Of a DNA stretch of 64,000 nucleotides, positions 27,486 through 37,789 are shown in pieces (the stretch's first letter is position 1; the number at the start of each line of letters is the position of its first letter). A model generated the notes under the pieces. It worked only from the letters and a program-made list of their open reading frames with translations. It had not been told where the DNA came from and ran no database searches. This DNA is from an uncultured Agrobacterium sp. (GTDB lineage Bacteria; Pseudomonadota; Alphaproteobacteria; Rhizobiales; Rhizobiaceae), in the NCBI GenBank assembly GCA_913777615.1, contig CAJYTK010000017.1, forward strand, positions 310,001-374,000, in the 5' to 3' direction. Both the position numbers and the translations under genes were made by a program.

Positions 27486-28501
27486 CACGAGGCCTGTCGC
27501 TCGGCGATCTGGGCCGCCATCGTCAGCGATGCGATGAGACTGGACGGATTGGCGATACCCTGTCCAGCAATGCCGAAGGCTGTGCCGTGGTCGGGTGACG
27601 TCCGGATGAAGGGCAGGCCGAGCGTGACATTGACCGAATCATCGAAGCCGAGCGCTTTTGCCGGTATCAGACCTTGATCGTGATACATGCAGACGGCGAC
27701 ATCGTAACGCTTGCGCGCTGCATCATGGAACATCGTATCGGCGGGCAGCGGGCCGAACGCATCGATACCATCCTTGCGCAGTCGCATGGTCGCCGGATGG
27801 ATGATGTCGCGATCTTCCAGGCCGATAGCGCCGTCCTCTCCCGCATGAGGATTAAGCCCGGCCACCGCCAGCCGCGGAGCATCCATACCGAACTTGCTCT
27901 TCAGATCGTTGGCAACGATGCGGCAGGTGTCGATGATCAAGTCTTGGGTCAAAGCCGACGCGACGTCCTTCAGTGGAATATGAATGGTCACAGGTACGAC
28001 GCGCAGCTTTGGGCCAGCAATCATCATGACCGGCCTTGCTGGCTGGCCTGTATGCTTCAATGCTAGATCGGCAAGAAATTCCGTGTGACCTGGAAACCCG
28101 AACCCGGCCTCGTAAAGTACGGATTTGGCGATGGGATTAGTAACGACGGCCGCAGTCTTGTTCTCCATCGTGAGCGAAACGGCGATCTCGATGGCTTTTA
28201 CGGTCGAATGGGCAGCCCCTACATGCGGCTGTCCAGCCTGAACGTCAAAGCCGACGGGAACGGCAAGAACGGGAAGGGCGGACGAAAAGGCAGAGAACGC
28301 CTCTTCTGCTTCGCACGTCACCACGCTGACGGGCATGCCGAGTATATTCGCTCTGCTCGTCAGGACCTCTGGATCGCCGATGAACAGGAACGGTGGAACG
28401 TCAAGTTCCGCGCGCTTCGCCCAGGCTGCGAGTGCGATATCGGGACCGATTCCAGCGGGGTCGCCTTGGGTAAGAGCAAGAGGCAGCTTGAGCGAAGACA
28501 A
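27485..28501 (-). CDS. pdxA: 4-hydroxythreonine-4-phosphate dehydrogenase PdxA
   Basis: NAD-dependent oxidation in the DXP-dependent vitamin B6 pathway, metal-dependent. Recognised by [20 protein letters not shown] at the N-terminus, [19 protein letters not shown] and [19 protein letters not shown]. 338 residues, normal. It lies between the SurA-type gene and rsmA, the conserved surA-pdxA-rsmA order. Confidence 0.96.
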   Translation of the reverse strand: MSSLKLPLALTQGDPAGIGPDIALAAWAKRAELDVPPFLFIGDPEVLTSRANILGMPVSVVTCEAEEAFSAFSSALPVLAVPVGFDVQAGQPHVGAAHSTVKAIEIAVSLTMENKTAAVVTNPIAKSVLYEAGFGFPGHTEFLADLALKHTGQPARPVMMIAGPKLRVVPVTIHIPLKDVASALTQDLIIDTCRIVANDLKSKFGMDAPRLAVAGLNPHAGEDGAIGLEDRDIIHPATMRLRKDGIDAFGPLPADTMFHDAARKRYDVAVCMYHDQGLIPAKALGFDDSVNVTLGLPFIRTSPDHGTAFGIAGQGIANPSSLIASLTMAAQIAERQAS

Positions 28502-28607
28502 TGCGTTGGAGCTTTCACCTGTTATGCCGTAACCGGCAGAGAGAGCCTGCCGACGGTAGCATCTATGTCAATAGAGGGGCGCAGCAGTAAGGAGCGCCGC
28601 ACTTCAC

Positions 28608-29549
28608 TCACGTTCTGGTAATCTGCGCCTTGCTGCGAAGCTCGTCCAGATACTTCTTTTCATTCGGGTTTTCACCCTTCTCGGCCTTGGTCAGGTCCTC
28701 GGCCCGGAAAACGATTTCCGCTGCATAATCGTCGGACACTTGTTGCTTCTTGCAGACCGCGAGATATTCCACGCCCTTGTCGGTCACGAGGGTGCCGGTG
28801 GTGCCGCCCACAGGCGCCTTGATGACCATGTCTTTCCATTCTGCCGGCAGTTCCGGTTCAAGAATACGACCGAGATCCTTGATCGACACATCCAGCATCG
28901 TCGCTGCGAAAGTCTTTGCCTGTTCGCAGCCGGGGTAACGCTTGCGAGAGGCTTCCGCTTCGCTCTTGCGCTTGCCAACGATGGACTTCTTCGACTGCGG
29001 CACCACGAAGATAACCTGTTGAAGGAAATACTCCGTCGTGACGGGCTTTTGCCCGCGTTCCTTGAGCCTCGTGACGAAATCTTGAGTCGACATGCGGTTC
29101 TTGCCGCCATAGCGCGCGTTTACAAGGCGCGGCCAGCTCATCTGGATGGCGATAAACGACTTGAAGTGGTCAGCGCCAACGCCTGCCTGGGCCAATACTT
29201 TGGTCAATTGGTCTTTCGTCATCTTGTTCGTGGCAGCAAAGCGCGCGAAAGCTGCATCCACATCCGCGGTGCTGACGGAGGCCTTGACGCGGGCGATCTC
29301 GTCGCGCTTCAGCGCCTCATCGATCAACTGCTCACGCGCCTTGTCATTGAGATTGCCGGATTGGCGCTGTAGTTTCAGGAAAGCGACGCGGCGCGCTATG
29401 TCGTCGGAGGTGATTGGCGTCTTGTTGACGACGATCTTAACCGCGCTATCGGCAAAAGCACGATTTGCCTGTGGTGCGACAATCATGGGAACTGCGAAGA
29501 TCGCAAAGGCAAACGCGACGCTACGCATCGCCTTCTTTCCGAAGTTCAT
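28608..29549 (-). CDS. surA: SurA N-terminal domain periplasmic chaperone
   Basis: Periplasmic folding factor for outer-membrane proteins such as LptD. A signal peptide covers about residues 1-30 (ending ANRAFADSA). The SurA_N helical domain spans about 38-165, and a single, divergent parvulin-like domain about 165-280; E. coli SurA has two. Start at 29549 has AGGGAGAG upstream; 313 residues. lptD precedes it on the same strand, but an intrinsic terminator separates them. Confidence 0.88.
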   Translation of the reverse strand: MNFGKKAMRSVAFAFAIFAVPMIVAPQANRAFADSAVKIVVNKTPITSDDIARRVAFLKLQRQSGNLNDKAREQLIDEALKRDEIARVKASVSTADVDAAFARFAATNKMTKDQLTKVLAQAGVGADHFKSFIAIQMSWPRLVNARYGGKNRMSTQDFVTRLKERGQKPVTTEYFLQQVIFVVPQSKKSIVGKRKSEAEASRKRYPGCEQAKTFAATMLDVSIKDLGRILEPELPAEWKDMVIKAPVGGTTGTLVTDKGVEYLAVCKKQQVSDDYAAEIVFRAEDLTKAEKGENPNEKKYLDELRSKAQITRT

Positions 29550-29938
29550 CCTGTTCTCTCCCTCTCGGCATGACGTGGGACGAGTGCCCAGACAGTGCTC
29601 TTGAAACTCCCGCTGCATGAAGGTTACAGCCGTACCTTGCGGCGTTGTCTGTCCTTACGCTGCGAACCTAAATATGAACGTGCCCGTGTATATCACTGGA
29701 ATGATTGCTACGGCAATCGTTCGCCGATACGAGATCGTCGATATCTGCGGCAAAAGCGTGACGAAAGCCCTGGCTGAGCGGGCGTGACCCGTTTTATCGA
29801 GAAATCGTCAATCCCATGGTCCAGCAGGCGCTCTCACACGCATAATCTTTGCTTATCTCTGCACACGACTGATGTTTCGCCCATCAAACGAAAACGGCGG
29901 GAAAATCCCGCCGCATCTCGATAATTTCCAGCAGTCGA
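29550..29938 (-). other. Intergenic region between lptD and surA
   Basis: About 390 bp. It holds the lptD terminator (29888-29913) at one end and presumably the promoter of surA-pdxA-rsmA. No coding sequence was recognised. Confidence 0.55.
29888..29913 (-). terminator. Intrinsic terminator of lptD
   Basis: CGGCGGGA (29895-29902) pairs perfectly with TCCCGCCG (29906-29913) across a 3-nt loop. On the minus strand TTTTCGTTTG follows. It lies about 25 bp after the lptD stop. Confidence 0.85.
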
Positions 29939-32299
29939 TCAGTAAGTGTTCGGTTGCCAGCCAATGTCTGCCTTGCTCCAATCCTCTGCGGCGGAGCCGA
30001 CGCTGATATCGCCGAGCGTACGGAAGGCGATGCGGGCATTGATTGACCAGTCGTTGGCCGCTTCACGTACCGTGCTCAGATTGCCTTCATCGGAATAGCT
30101 GACGGTAAAGATGGTGCATTCGTCCTGATACAGAACACCGATACGACGTTCGCTGGAGAACTTATTATTCAGATCGTAGTTGATCGCCCCGAACAGCGCC
30201 CAGTTGTCATTGAGACGAAGCTTGCCGGAGGTCTGGATGATGTCACGATCACGATCATAGCCATAATTCGGCTGTGCCTTGACCTGCGTGTAGCTGACCT
30301 TCCCGGTGAAGCGGTTGTCCGCGTAGTGAACACTATTCTCCATGCGGTTGATCTCGAAATTATCCTTGTCGAGACGCAGGCTGTTGGAGAAGGACAGGCC
30401 GATCGGTGCATCGATTGCTGCCATGGTCACGTAGTCGGATCGATCAGACTCAAGTCCGGAGTCGGCGCCGACATTGACCAGATCCGTGGATGCGAAAGAA
30501 TTTTCGCCCGCCAGGTGGTAGGACTGACCCACAATCGCACGAATGCCATAGCCGTTATTGAAGGTACCGTTGTAGCGGAAACCGAGATTGGCGCGTGTGC
30601 CGCCTTCGATCCGGTCAAAGCCGGTGAACTTGTCGCGTTCAAAGAGATTGGTCGCGTCAAAGACGAAGGCCTGAGAATCCTCGTTCGGAAGCTGGCCCGC
30701 ATATTGCTCGTCCGGACGCACGAACAATTGTGCAATCGGCTCGATGACATGGTTGCTGTTCTGAGCAGTGAACAGGATCGGGTAGCGCGCCTCCAGGCCG
30801 AATGTGGCCATGCCGCGGAACGCCGCATCGTCGTTGATCATGCTGTTATAAGCAAAACCCTGTGTGCTCATGTCGGTGGAGAAGATGTCTCCCCGAAGCG
30901 CTGCAAGCGGTGTCAATTGGACGCCGCTGTCAAATGTATAGGTTCTCTTCCACTCCGCTTCGGTAGATAGTCGCGTATAGGTTCCCTCGAGGCCTGGGAA
31001 TCGGTTGGATGTTCCAAGCGCATACGCATCCTGATCACGCCTTGTCAGGCTCGTCAGGTTGGTCGTCAGCGAAAGCTCTCCGCCGTAAACCGGGTCCGGT
31101 ACGAAGTAGCGATAGTCGATGGCCGGGTGAACCATTGCCTGTCGGCGTTCCTCGGCTTCGAAGTCGTCCTTGTCCTGAACGTTGAAGTAGTAGGCATTGG
31201 CATCGAAGCTGTTACGGTCACCGAGACCGGAGAGGTAAAGCTTGTTGGTCTGCGTTTCGCTCTTGTAGCCTTTGAGGTCGTAGGTGCGTGCGAAGTTATT
31301 GTCCGATTGCACCATGACATCCCAGCCGAAGGACCAGCGAGGATTGATCTTGAAGTCACCCTTGCTGGCAACCATGCCACGACGGTCGTTCAGCGAGTCA
31401 CTGGTTCCTGCATCAAAGCGGGACGGGTCCTTCTGATCGATGCCGGCAAATGTGAGCGTGTGCGTTCCCATTTCGAAACGCTGACGCAGCTCGCCGTGCA
31501 GCAGAAGGCCCTGGGCCGTGTAGTAGGTGGGCGTGACGGTCAGATCAGCGCTATCGCCGAGGATCTGATAGTAGGGAACGCCGATTCCGAAGCCGAGCTT
31601 GTCCGTTATGCTCATTTGCGGGAACAAAAAGCCCGACTTGCGCTTTACCCGGTTATCGGGAACCGTGATGAAAGGAAGATAGGCGATCGGCTTGCCAAAC
31701 AGCTCAAAACGCGCCTTTTCAAGTCGCACGGTCTGGCTCTTGCCGTCCTGGATCACGCGCTCGGCTCTGACCTGCCATAATGGCGGCTTGTCCGGTCGTT
31801 CGGAGCAGGGAAGACATGCTGTGTAGACGCCGTTGTTGAGGATCATGACATCCTCATTGACGCGCTCGGCGCTTTCGCCTGCTATGCGGGTATTGTCAGT
31901 CGTTTCCACACGCAAGGCATTGACGAAGCCCTGAGAGAAGTTGTCGGTGACATCCAGTTCGTCGGCGTAGATACGGTTTCCACCCGGCTCGATCAACTCG
32001 ATATCGCCGCGAGCAACCACCCGGCCAGTGCCCTGGTTGTATTCAACCCTCTGGGCCACCATGCGGTAGCCCGAATATTTCATGCGCACGCCACCCGTTG
32101 CGATCACTTGTTCAGCGTCGCGATTATAGGTGAGTTCATTTGCTGTAAGCAGGAGTTTTGATTGGTCTTGAGCGTCGCCGACCATCACGCCGTCATCAGC
32201 AAAAGCGCTGGATGCGGTCGCAACGTATGCGCACACAGAAGCCCCTGTCAGAAGGGCTGCCGCAAGCCGTCTGATATTCCCGCGGTCAAATACCGCCAC
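29939..32299 (-). CDS. lptD: LPS assembly protein LptD
   Basis: Outer-membrane translocon that inserts lipopolysaccharide. A signal peptide covers about 1-34 (ending SSAFADD). The N-terminal LptA-like jellyroll runs to about 220 and the C-terminal beta-barrel to the end; the last residues WQPNTY fit a barrel terminus. 786 residues. Mature cysteines number three: a C-x-x-C pair at about 160 and one near 740, unlike the four-cysteine pattern of E. coli. The start overlaps the lptG stop by one base. Confidence 0.95.
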   Translation of the reverse strand: MAVFDRGNIRRLAAALLTGASVCAYVATASSAFADDGVMVGDAQDQSKLLLTANELTYNRDAEQVIATGGVRMKYSGYRMVAQRVEYNQGTGRVVARGDIELIEPGGNRIYADELDVTDNFSQGFVNALRVETTDNTRIAGESAERVNEDVMILNNGVYTACLPCSERPDKPPLWQVRAERVIQDGKSQTVRLEKARFELFGKPIAYLPFITVPDNRVKRKSGFLFPQMSITDKLGFGIGVPYYQILGDSADLTVTPTYYTAQGLLLHGELRQRFEMGTHTLTFAGIDQKDPSRFDAGTSDSLNDRRGMVASKGDFKINPRWSFGWDVMVQSDNNFARTYDLKGYKSETQTNKLYLSGLGDRNSFDANAYYFNVQDKDDFEAEERRQAMVHPAIDYRYFVPDPVYGGELSLTTNLTSLTRRDQDAYALGTSNRFPGLEGTYTRLSTEAEWKRTYTFDSGVQLTPLAALRGDIFSTDMSTQGFAYNSMINDDAAFRGMATFGLEARYPILFTAQNSNHVIEPIAQLFVRPDEQYAGQLPNEDSQAFVFDATNLFERDKFTGFDRIEGGTRANLGFRYNGTFNNGYGIRAIVGQSYHLAGENSFASTDLVNVGADSGLESDRSDYVTMAAIDAPIGLSFSNSLRLDKDNFEINRMENSVHYADNRFTGKVSYTQVKAQPNYGYDRDRDIIQTSGKLRLNDNWALFGAINYDLNNKFSSERRIGVLYQDECTIFTVSYSDEGNLSTVREAANDWSINARIAFRTLGDISVGSAAEDWSKADIGWQPNTY

Positions 32300-33387
32300 T
32301 AGCCGTCCTCCTGATGAAGCAGAATGGTTGCCCCTAATGCCAACGCTACGATGACTGGAATCCAGACCGCAACGAAGGGCGGAACAACGCCGCTACTCCC
32401 GAATGCCCTTACAAGCACGGTTACCACATAAAGCACGAAGCCGGAAAGGATTCCACCGAGAATCACGGAACGAGACTGTGCAAAACGGCTGAACTTTAGA
32501 GAAACAGTCGCTGCAATCAAGGTCATCGCTACGAGCAGAAACGGCATCGAGAGCATGAAATGATACTGGGTCTCAAGCGCCTTCGATGACAGGCCAAATG
32601 ATTTTGCCACTTCGATCTTTCTGGAAAGATCAAAGAAAGCAACGGTTTCCGGCTGCGTCAAACGCTCCTGAACGAATTCCTGTCTCAAATTGGTACTGAT
32701 TCTCGATGTTGCCTGATGCGTGGGCACGTGGCCCGGTCGAATCTCTGAAACGTCGTTAAGAAGCCAGTAACCATCTTCCAATTTCGCAGAGCTTGCGTCC
32801 TGCCGGAAAAGGATATTGCCGCTCTTATCGAGGTGAATGAGCACCACATCTTTCAACAGGGTGCCGTTGTCCTCGAAACTCTTGGCGCCGATGATCGTAT
32901 CCTGGCCGCCGCTGCTTTGACGCAACCAAGGAATGACCTGTTGCTGGCGGGGCCCGCTGCCATCGTTGCGCCATCCTGCTTCAACCGAAAGCGATTTGCT
33001 CTCTCCCCACGCCGCTAGAGGATTGAGCGCTGTGATGGATAGAATGCCGAGCAGGATCGCTCCGGTAATGAAGGGGAGCATGAACTGCCAGACGGAGATA
33101 CCGGCTGCGCGAGTCACCACCAGCTCGTAACGGCGATTGAGCGAAATCAGCGTCGTCATGCCGACGAAAAGTGCGACAAATGGGACGGTCTGCTGCAGAA
33201 TAAGAGGCAGCCTGAGCGCTGTGAGGCCGAGCGCGGCAGGCACGGAATAGCCGGGAAGAGCCGACATGCGGCGTGCCGTTTCGCTGAAATCGGCCAGAAA
33301 AATGATCGAGGAGACGCCGAGCAAAAACCAGAAGGTCGTAACGGCATAGCGGCGAAGAAAGTAACGGGCAAGCGTTCCGAAGATCAT
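32299..33387 (-). CDS. lptG: LPS export permease LptG
   Basis: Inner-membrane half of the LptB2FG transporter that extracts LPS. YjgP/YjgQ family, 362 residues: membrane segments at about 14-34, 48-75 and 98-118, a periplasmic beta-jellyroll (about 130-265), and three further segments to the end. It overlaps lptF by four bases and lptD by one, forming lptF-lptG-lptD. Assigned LptG because it is second in the pair. Confidence 0.94.
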   Translation of the reverse strand: MIFGTLARYFLRRYAVTTFWFLLGVSSIIFLADFSETARRMSALPGYSVPAALGLTALRLPLILQQTVPFVALFVGMTTLISLNRRYELVVTRAAGISVWQFMLPFITGAILLGILSITALNPLAAWGESKSLSVEAGWRNDGSGPRQQQVIPWLRQSSGGQDTIIGAKSFEDNGTLLKDVVLIHLDKSGNILFRQDASSAKLEDGYWLLNDVSEIRPGHVPTHQATSRISTNLRQEFVQERLTQPETVAFFDLSRKIEVAKSFGLSSKALETQYHFMLSMPFLLVAMTLIAATVSLKFSRFAQSRSVILGGILSGFVLYVVTVLVRAFGSSGVVPPFVAVWIPVIVALALGATILLHQEDG

Positions 33388-34553
33388 GCGCCTTGTCCTC
33401 CATTGCCGCTAGCCTTTGGAGGGCTGATACGGCGTTGAAGCATTCGGCTCGCGTGCTGGACGAAGGCTGGCATATGAAGTTTCCGGCCTGTCGCGAGCAC
33501 ATAGGTGGCAATAAGCCCGCTCACCACCGGCACGGCATATACAAGCGGTATGAAAACGGCGCTCTGCTTGACCTGATTGGTAAAATAGAAGCCAAGCCAG
33601 CGCAGCATGAAGGCGGTCACCAACGCGACCACCATCGGGTGCAGTCGCGCCTCGCGATGGGAGCGCGCATCACCCGCGACGACCAGCGAGATCAGTGCAA
33701 AGACAAAGGGAAACATCCAGTCGACGAGACGCCGGTGCAATTCCGATCGGAACGTGCCGGGGTTCTTTTTGTAGCTGTCCAGATCCTGATCGGGCGAGAG
33801 CAGGAAGGAGAGGCTGGCATCACTGGCAGAAAGCGACGGCTCCTTGTCGGATTTCTCGGACATGGTTGATAGATCGAAGGCATAGGACAGGAATTTGACG
33901 ACGGAAACCTTCCCGTCTGGTGTCTTCTGCTGGACCTCTCCGTCGCGCATGGTCAGCGATGTACCGCCTTCGTCAATCATGCCTTCCTTTGCATAATAGA
34001 TGAGGTCGTAATTCGGATCGCGTCGGTCAGCCACGAAAAGACCGCGCAAGATGCGGCCCTGACGCTGGCCGATCTGCACGTAGAGTCCATCCTGGATCGT
34101 GCGGAAAGTCTTTTCTTCGATGACGGAAGACAACAGATCTGCATAGGCCTCCGCCACCATTTGCCGCGCCGCGGCGCGAGCAGGCGGTTCGGCGAAATTG
34201 GTGATGCCGAAGGAGACGAGACTCAACACCGCACCGAGAATGAGGACGGGCTTGTATATGATGGTGCGACGAGCGCCGGATGCATCGATGATCGCCAGTT
34301 CGGAATCGGTATTCATTGCCGTCAGCGTCTGCGTCACGCCGATGACCAGCGCGAATGGCAAGACGACCGGTATGAGCGTCGGCAACAGCATCGTCGCAAG
34401 CGTCATGAATGAGCCCATGGACTGGCCGCTATCGGTGACGAGGTTGATTCTTTGCAGAACCTGGATCGTCCAGATGATAGCCAGCACAGGCATGAGCGCG
34501 ACGAGAACCATCTGCGTCGTGCGTCGCAATATGTAGCGTTCGAGAAGCGCCAT
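33384..34553 (-). CDS. lptF: LPS export permease LptF
   Basis: First permease of the LptB2FG transporter. 389 residues with the N-terminal pattern LLERYILRRTTQMVLVALM, three membrane segments, a periplasmic domain of about 150 residues and three C-terminal segments. First gene of lptF-lptG-lptD. A 281-bp gap separates it from the divergent pepA gene and must hold both promoters. Confidence 0.94.
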   Translation of the reverse strand: MALLERYILRRTTQMVLVALMPVLAIIWTIQVLQRINLVTDSGQSMGSFMTLATMLLPTLIPVVLPFALVIGVTQTLTAMNTDSELAIIDASGARRTIIYKPVLILGAVLSLVSFGITNFAEPPARAAARQMVAEAYADLLSSVIEEKTFRTIQDGLYVQIGQRQGRILRGLFVADRRDPNYDLIYYAKEGMIDEGGTSLTMRDGEVQQKTPDGKVSVVKFLSYAFDLSTMSEKSDKEPSLSASDASLSFLLSPDQDLDSYKKNPGTFRSELHRRLVDWMFPFVFALISLVVAGDARSHREARLHPMVVALVTAFMLRWLGFYFTNQVKQSAVFIPLVYAVPVVSGLIATYVLATGRKLHMPAFVQHASRMLQRRISPPKASGNGGQGA

Positions 34554-34834
34554 TTAGTCCCTGGTCACATTTTTCATTCTTTTCCCCTCGCAGGGATTTG
34601 GCCCTATGTAATCGTATGGATCACGCTTGGCGACTCCGCACCCGCCACAAATTTCTTCTGCACCGTCATTTTTCCTGTCGCTGTGGCTTTTTGTGGAGAG
34701 GGGCGAGAAAAACTTTTTCGTCAGTTCCAGGCCACCGCTCTCCATCCACAAATTTGACACTGCAACGCGCCATGCCGGGGTTGCGTCACGGGCGGAAAGG
34801 CTCATGATCCGCGCACCCCTTAAAAAACAGCAAG

Positions 34835-36337
34835 ATGAGCATCAAGATGTCCGCCAGTTTCGATATTTCCTTCGCCGCTTCTGCCTCATGTGAGAATGCC
34901 ACCGTCATTCTTCTTCGCGCGTCCGGAGAAGACGGGGCGGCAGGCCAAGCGCATGTCGATCCTGCTGGCGTGCTGGAAAAGGCCGCGAAGGTATCGGGCT
35001 TTGCGGCAAAGTCTATGAGCGTTCTCGACGTGCTCGCACCACAGGGATCCGAAGCCGATCGCATCGTCGTCATCGGTCTTGGCAAGGCAACGAAGCTGAC
35101 AGCCCATGATTGGCTGAGAGCCGGTGGTAGCGCTGCTGCAAATTTCAAGAAGGCGGAAAAGGTTGTCGTCTATCTCGATGTTCCGGGCCTCGATGTAAAA
35201 GGCAAGACCGCTGCCGATTTCGCGCTTGGACTTCTGCTGCGTGCCTATAGCTTTGATACTTACAAGACCAAGAAGTCCTCCGACGAGGAAAAGAAGCCGA
35301 AGCGGGTCGATGTGACGATCGTGACGGTTGCCCATGAAGAGGCGAAGAAGGCGTTCGACGCCGCTCAGGCTGTTGCCGACGGCGTGATTCTGGCGCGCGA
35401 TCTCGTCAATCTGCCGCCGAATGTGCTAGGGCCCGTCGAGTTTGCCGAGAAAGCTGAAAGCTTGAGGAAACTCGGCGTTGAGGTCGAAATCCTTGGCGAA
35501 AAAGAAATGAAGAAGCTTGGCATGGGCGCTCTTCTCGGGGTCGCGCAGGGCTCGGTTCGCCCGCCGCGGCTTGCCATCATGCAGTGGAATGGCGGCTCCA
35601 AGAAAGATGAGCCGATTGCCTTCATCGGCAAGGGCGTTGTCTTCGACACCGGCGGGATCTCGCTGAAGCCCGGCGCCGGTATGGAAGACATGAAGGGCGA
35701 TATGGGTGGCGCGGCTGCGGTGACGGGCCTTATGCATACGCTGGCTGCGCGCAAAGCCAAGGCCAATGTCATCGGCGTCATCGGGCTGGTGGAAAATATG
35801 CCGGATGGCAACGCGCAGCGCCCCGGCGACATCGTCACTTCCATGTCCGGCCAAACAATCGAGATCATCAATACCGACGCCGAGGGCCGTCTCGTTCTGG
35901 CGGATGCGCTCTGGTATACAAACGACCGTTTCAAGCCGAAATTCATGATCAATCTTGCCACACTGACCGGTGCGATCACGGTGGCGCTGGGCAATCTTCA
36001 GGCGGGCCTGTTCTGCAATGACGATGAACTGGCCGGTCAACTGATTGGCGCCGGTGAGACCACGCAGGAGAAACTGTGGCGCATGCCGCTCGGCAAGGAT
36101 TACGACAAGATTATCGATTCGAAATTTGCTGACATGAAGAACAGCGCCGGTCGCCTGGCCGGTTCGGTCACAGCCGCGCAATTCCTTAAACGCTTCGTCG
36201 GTGATACCCCATGGGCACATCTCGATATTGCCGGAACAGCTATGGGTTCGCCTTTGACCGAGATCAACCAGTCCTGGGGCTCCGGTTACGGCGTGCGGCT
36301 TCTCGATGAGTTGGTCCGCGCCCACTACGAAGACTGA
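34835..36337 (+). CDS. pepA: Leucyl aminopeptidase PepA
   Basis: Two-metal M17 aminopeptidase that removes N-terminal residues in the cytoplasm. Metal and catalytic motifs [26 protein letters not shown] and the signature NTDAEGRL are intact. 500 residues. A second ATG at 34847 (MSASFDISF) is an equally possible start. holC follows within 30 bp, a pairing common in proteobacteria. Confidence 0.95.
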   Translation: MSIKMSASFDISFAASASCENATVILLRASGEDGAAGQAHVDPAGVLEKAAKVSGFAAKSMSVLDVLAPQGSEADRIVVIGLGKATKLTAHDWLRAGGSAAANFKKAEKVVVYLDVPGLDVKGKTAADFALGLLLRAYSFDTYKTKKSSDEEKKPKRVDVTIVTVAHEEAKKAFDAAQAVADGVILARDLVNLPPNVLGPVEFAEKAESLRKLGVEVEILGEKEMKKLGMGALLGVAQGSVRPPRLAIMQWNGGSKKDEPIAFIGKGVVFDTGGISLKPGAGMEDMKGDMGGAAAVTGLMHTLAARKAKANVIGVIGLVENMPDGNAQRPGDIVTSMSGQTIEIINTDAEGRLVLADALWYTNDRFKPKFMINLATLTGAITVALGNLQAGLFCNDDELAGQLIGAGETTQEKLWRMPLGKDYDKIIDSKFADMKNSAGRLAGSVTAAQFLKRFVGDTPWAHLDIAGTAMGSPLTEINQSWGSGYGVRLLDELVRAHYED

Positions 36338-36365
36338 GGTGACGTATGAAGGCGGCAATATCCCG

Positions 36366-36815
36366 ATGACGGAAGTCCTGTTTTATCATCTGACGGAATC
36401 CAAGCTGGAGGATGCTTTGCCGCCGCTTCTGGAGAAATCGCTGGAACGCGGCTGGAAGGTCGCGGTCCAGACGGGAAGCGATGAGAAGCGCGATGCGCTC
36501 GACGTGCTTCTGTGGACATTTCGCGACGACAGCTTTCTGCCGCACGCCACCGACGCCGCCGGAAATTCGTCCGATCAGCCGGTGCTGCTCACCTCAAGCG
36601 AAGGCAACGTCAATCAGGCAACGGTCCGGTTTCTTGTCGATGGCGCAGAGGCGCCAGCGCTTGAGCCTTACGAGCGAATCGTCTTCATGTTCGATGGCTA
36701 CGACGCCGGACAACTCGAGGCGGCGAGGGCACAGTGGAAGAAGCTGAAAGGTGAGGGGCACGCTCTTACTTACTGGCAGCAATCACCGGAAGGCCGCTGG
36801 CAGAAAAAGGCGTAG
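36366..36815 (+). CDS. holC: DNA polymerase III subunit chi
   Basis: Chi links the clamp loader to single-strand binding protein. The 149-residue product shows MTEVLFYHLT, WKVAVQTGS, LLWTFRDDSFLPHAT and ERIVFMFDG, family hallmarks. The start at 36366 follows the pepA stop by 28 bp. Its last codons overlap a hairpin that may terminate the convergent lactonase gene. Confidence 0.93.
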   Translation: MTEVLFYHLTESKLEDALPPLLEKSLERGWKVAVQTGSDEKRDALDVLLWTFRDDSFLPHATDAAGNSSDQPVLLTSSEGNVNQATVRFLVDGAEAPALEPYERIVFMFDGYDAGQLEAARAQWKKLKGEGHALTYWQQSPEGRWQKKA

Positions 36816-36821
36816 ACGCCT
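36803..36821 (-). terminator. Candidate terminator of the lactonase gene, inside the holC 3' end
   Basis: On the minus strand AGGCG and CGCCT close a TCTA loop, followed directly by TTTTTC. The stem is short (five pairs) but the form is right. It begins 9 bp past the end of the SMP-30-type gene. Confidence 0.45.
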
Positions 36822-36829
36822 GAACCCGT

Positions 36830-37762
36830 TCAACGACGGAAGCGAAACCCGGCAAAACCGGTCGTGGTTGTCGGAATGACCCACACGCCGCCGGATAATG
36901 GCGCCTTTTGCAGCCGTTCGTAAGACATGTTGTGACGGTGCGAAGTCAGGAAAAACGTGCTGAAATCGGGCCCACCGAAGCAGCCCATGGTCGGGTGCGG
37001 GACGGGCGCCGCAGTCGCGCCGAGATGCGTGCCGTCGGGCGAAAACGCATTGATAAGCCCAGCGGACACGCCCGAACTCCAATAAATGCCAGAACGATCG
37101 ACGCAGCCACCATCGGGCCTGCCCGTTTCCTCGGTCATCTGCGCAACCAGTACGCCCTCGTCGAAGGTGCCGCCGCTCTTGTCGAAGACGCGGCGCCGGA
37201 TCCACCGCTGAATGGAATCGCTCTGCCACATCACCGAACCATCTTCAGAGAAGGCAAGGCCGTTGGAGCAGGTCAGGCCGGTTTGCATGCGCTCTGCTCC
37301 ACTTGCCGTCACCCGCCAAAGTTCGCCGCGTGGCTCCATCTGCGCAAGCGGCACATTGTGCATGGTGCCGACCCAAAAGGCACCATCGGGGCCGATGCGT
37401 CCGTCGTTCAGTCGGAAAGGAGCGTCTTCCGGCGAAGGAATGCTGCACAGCGGACTGATGGCACCGCTATCTGGATCGAGGACAACAATATCCATGCCGC
37501 AAGCGATGATGAGGTCGCCATCGTCGCAAAGTCCGAGGCTAGACACCGTGCTTGGGAAAGACCATTCGCGATACTGGCCATGTGTGAGCGCAGCCGATCG
37601 CACCGTCTTGCCGAGAATGTCGCACCAGAACAGGACCTGGCGCTTCTCATCCCAGACAGGGGATTCCGCCAGTGTGCTGATCGTGTCGCAGAGCAGTGTT
37701 GCCTGTGACATGGCAAGTGTCTCGGCAGGAAGCTGTCCGTAGGGTGCAGTCGTCATGATCAT
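36830..37762 (-). CDS. SMP-30/gluconolactonase family lactonase
   Basis: Six-bladed propeller that hydrolyses sugar lactones. Metal ligands of the family are visible: Glu in LAESPVWDEK, Asn and Asp in LNDGRIGPDG and Asn in CSNGLAFSEDG with the following SDS. About 310 residues. It follows the GntR gene by 27 bp in the same direction and probably opens the lactone made by a dehydrogenase of the divergent operon. The start may be the second ATG at 37756. Substrate unknown. Confidence 0.9.
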   Translation of the reverse strand: MIMTTAPYGQLPAETLAMSQATLLCDTISTLAESPVWDEKRQVLFWCDILGKTVRSAALTHGQYREWSFPSTVSSLGLCDDGDLIIACGMDIVVLDPDSGAISPLCSIPSPEDAPFRLNDGRIGPDGAFWVGTMHNVPLAQMEPRGELWRVTASGAERMQTGLTCSNGLAFSEDGSVMWQSDSIQRWIRRRVFDKSGGTFDEGVLVAQMTEETGRPDGGCVDRSGIYWSSGVSAGLINAFSPDGTHLGATAAPVPHPTMGCFGGPDFSTFFLTSHRHNMSYERLQKAPLSGGVWVIPTTTTGFAGFRFRR

Positions 37763-37789
37763 TTATCCAGTGTCGGTGGCGGCGCAGGC

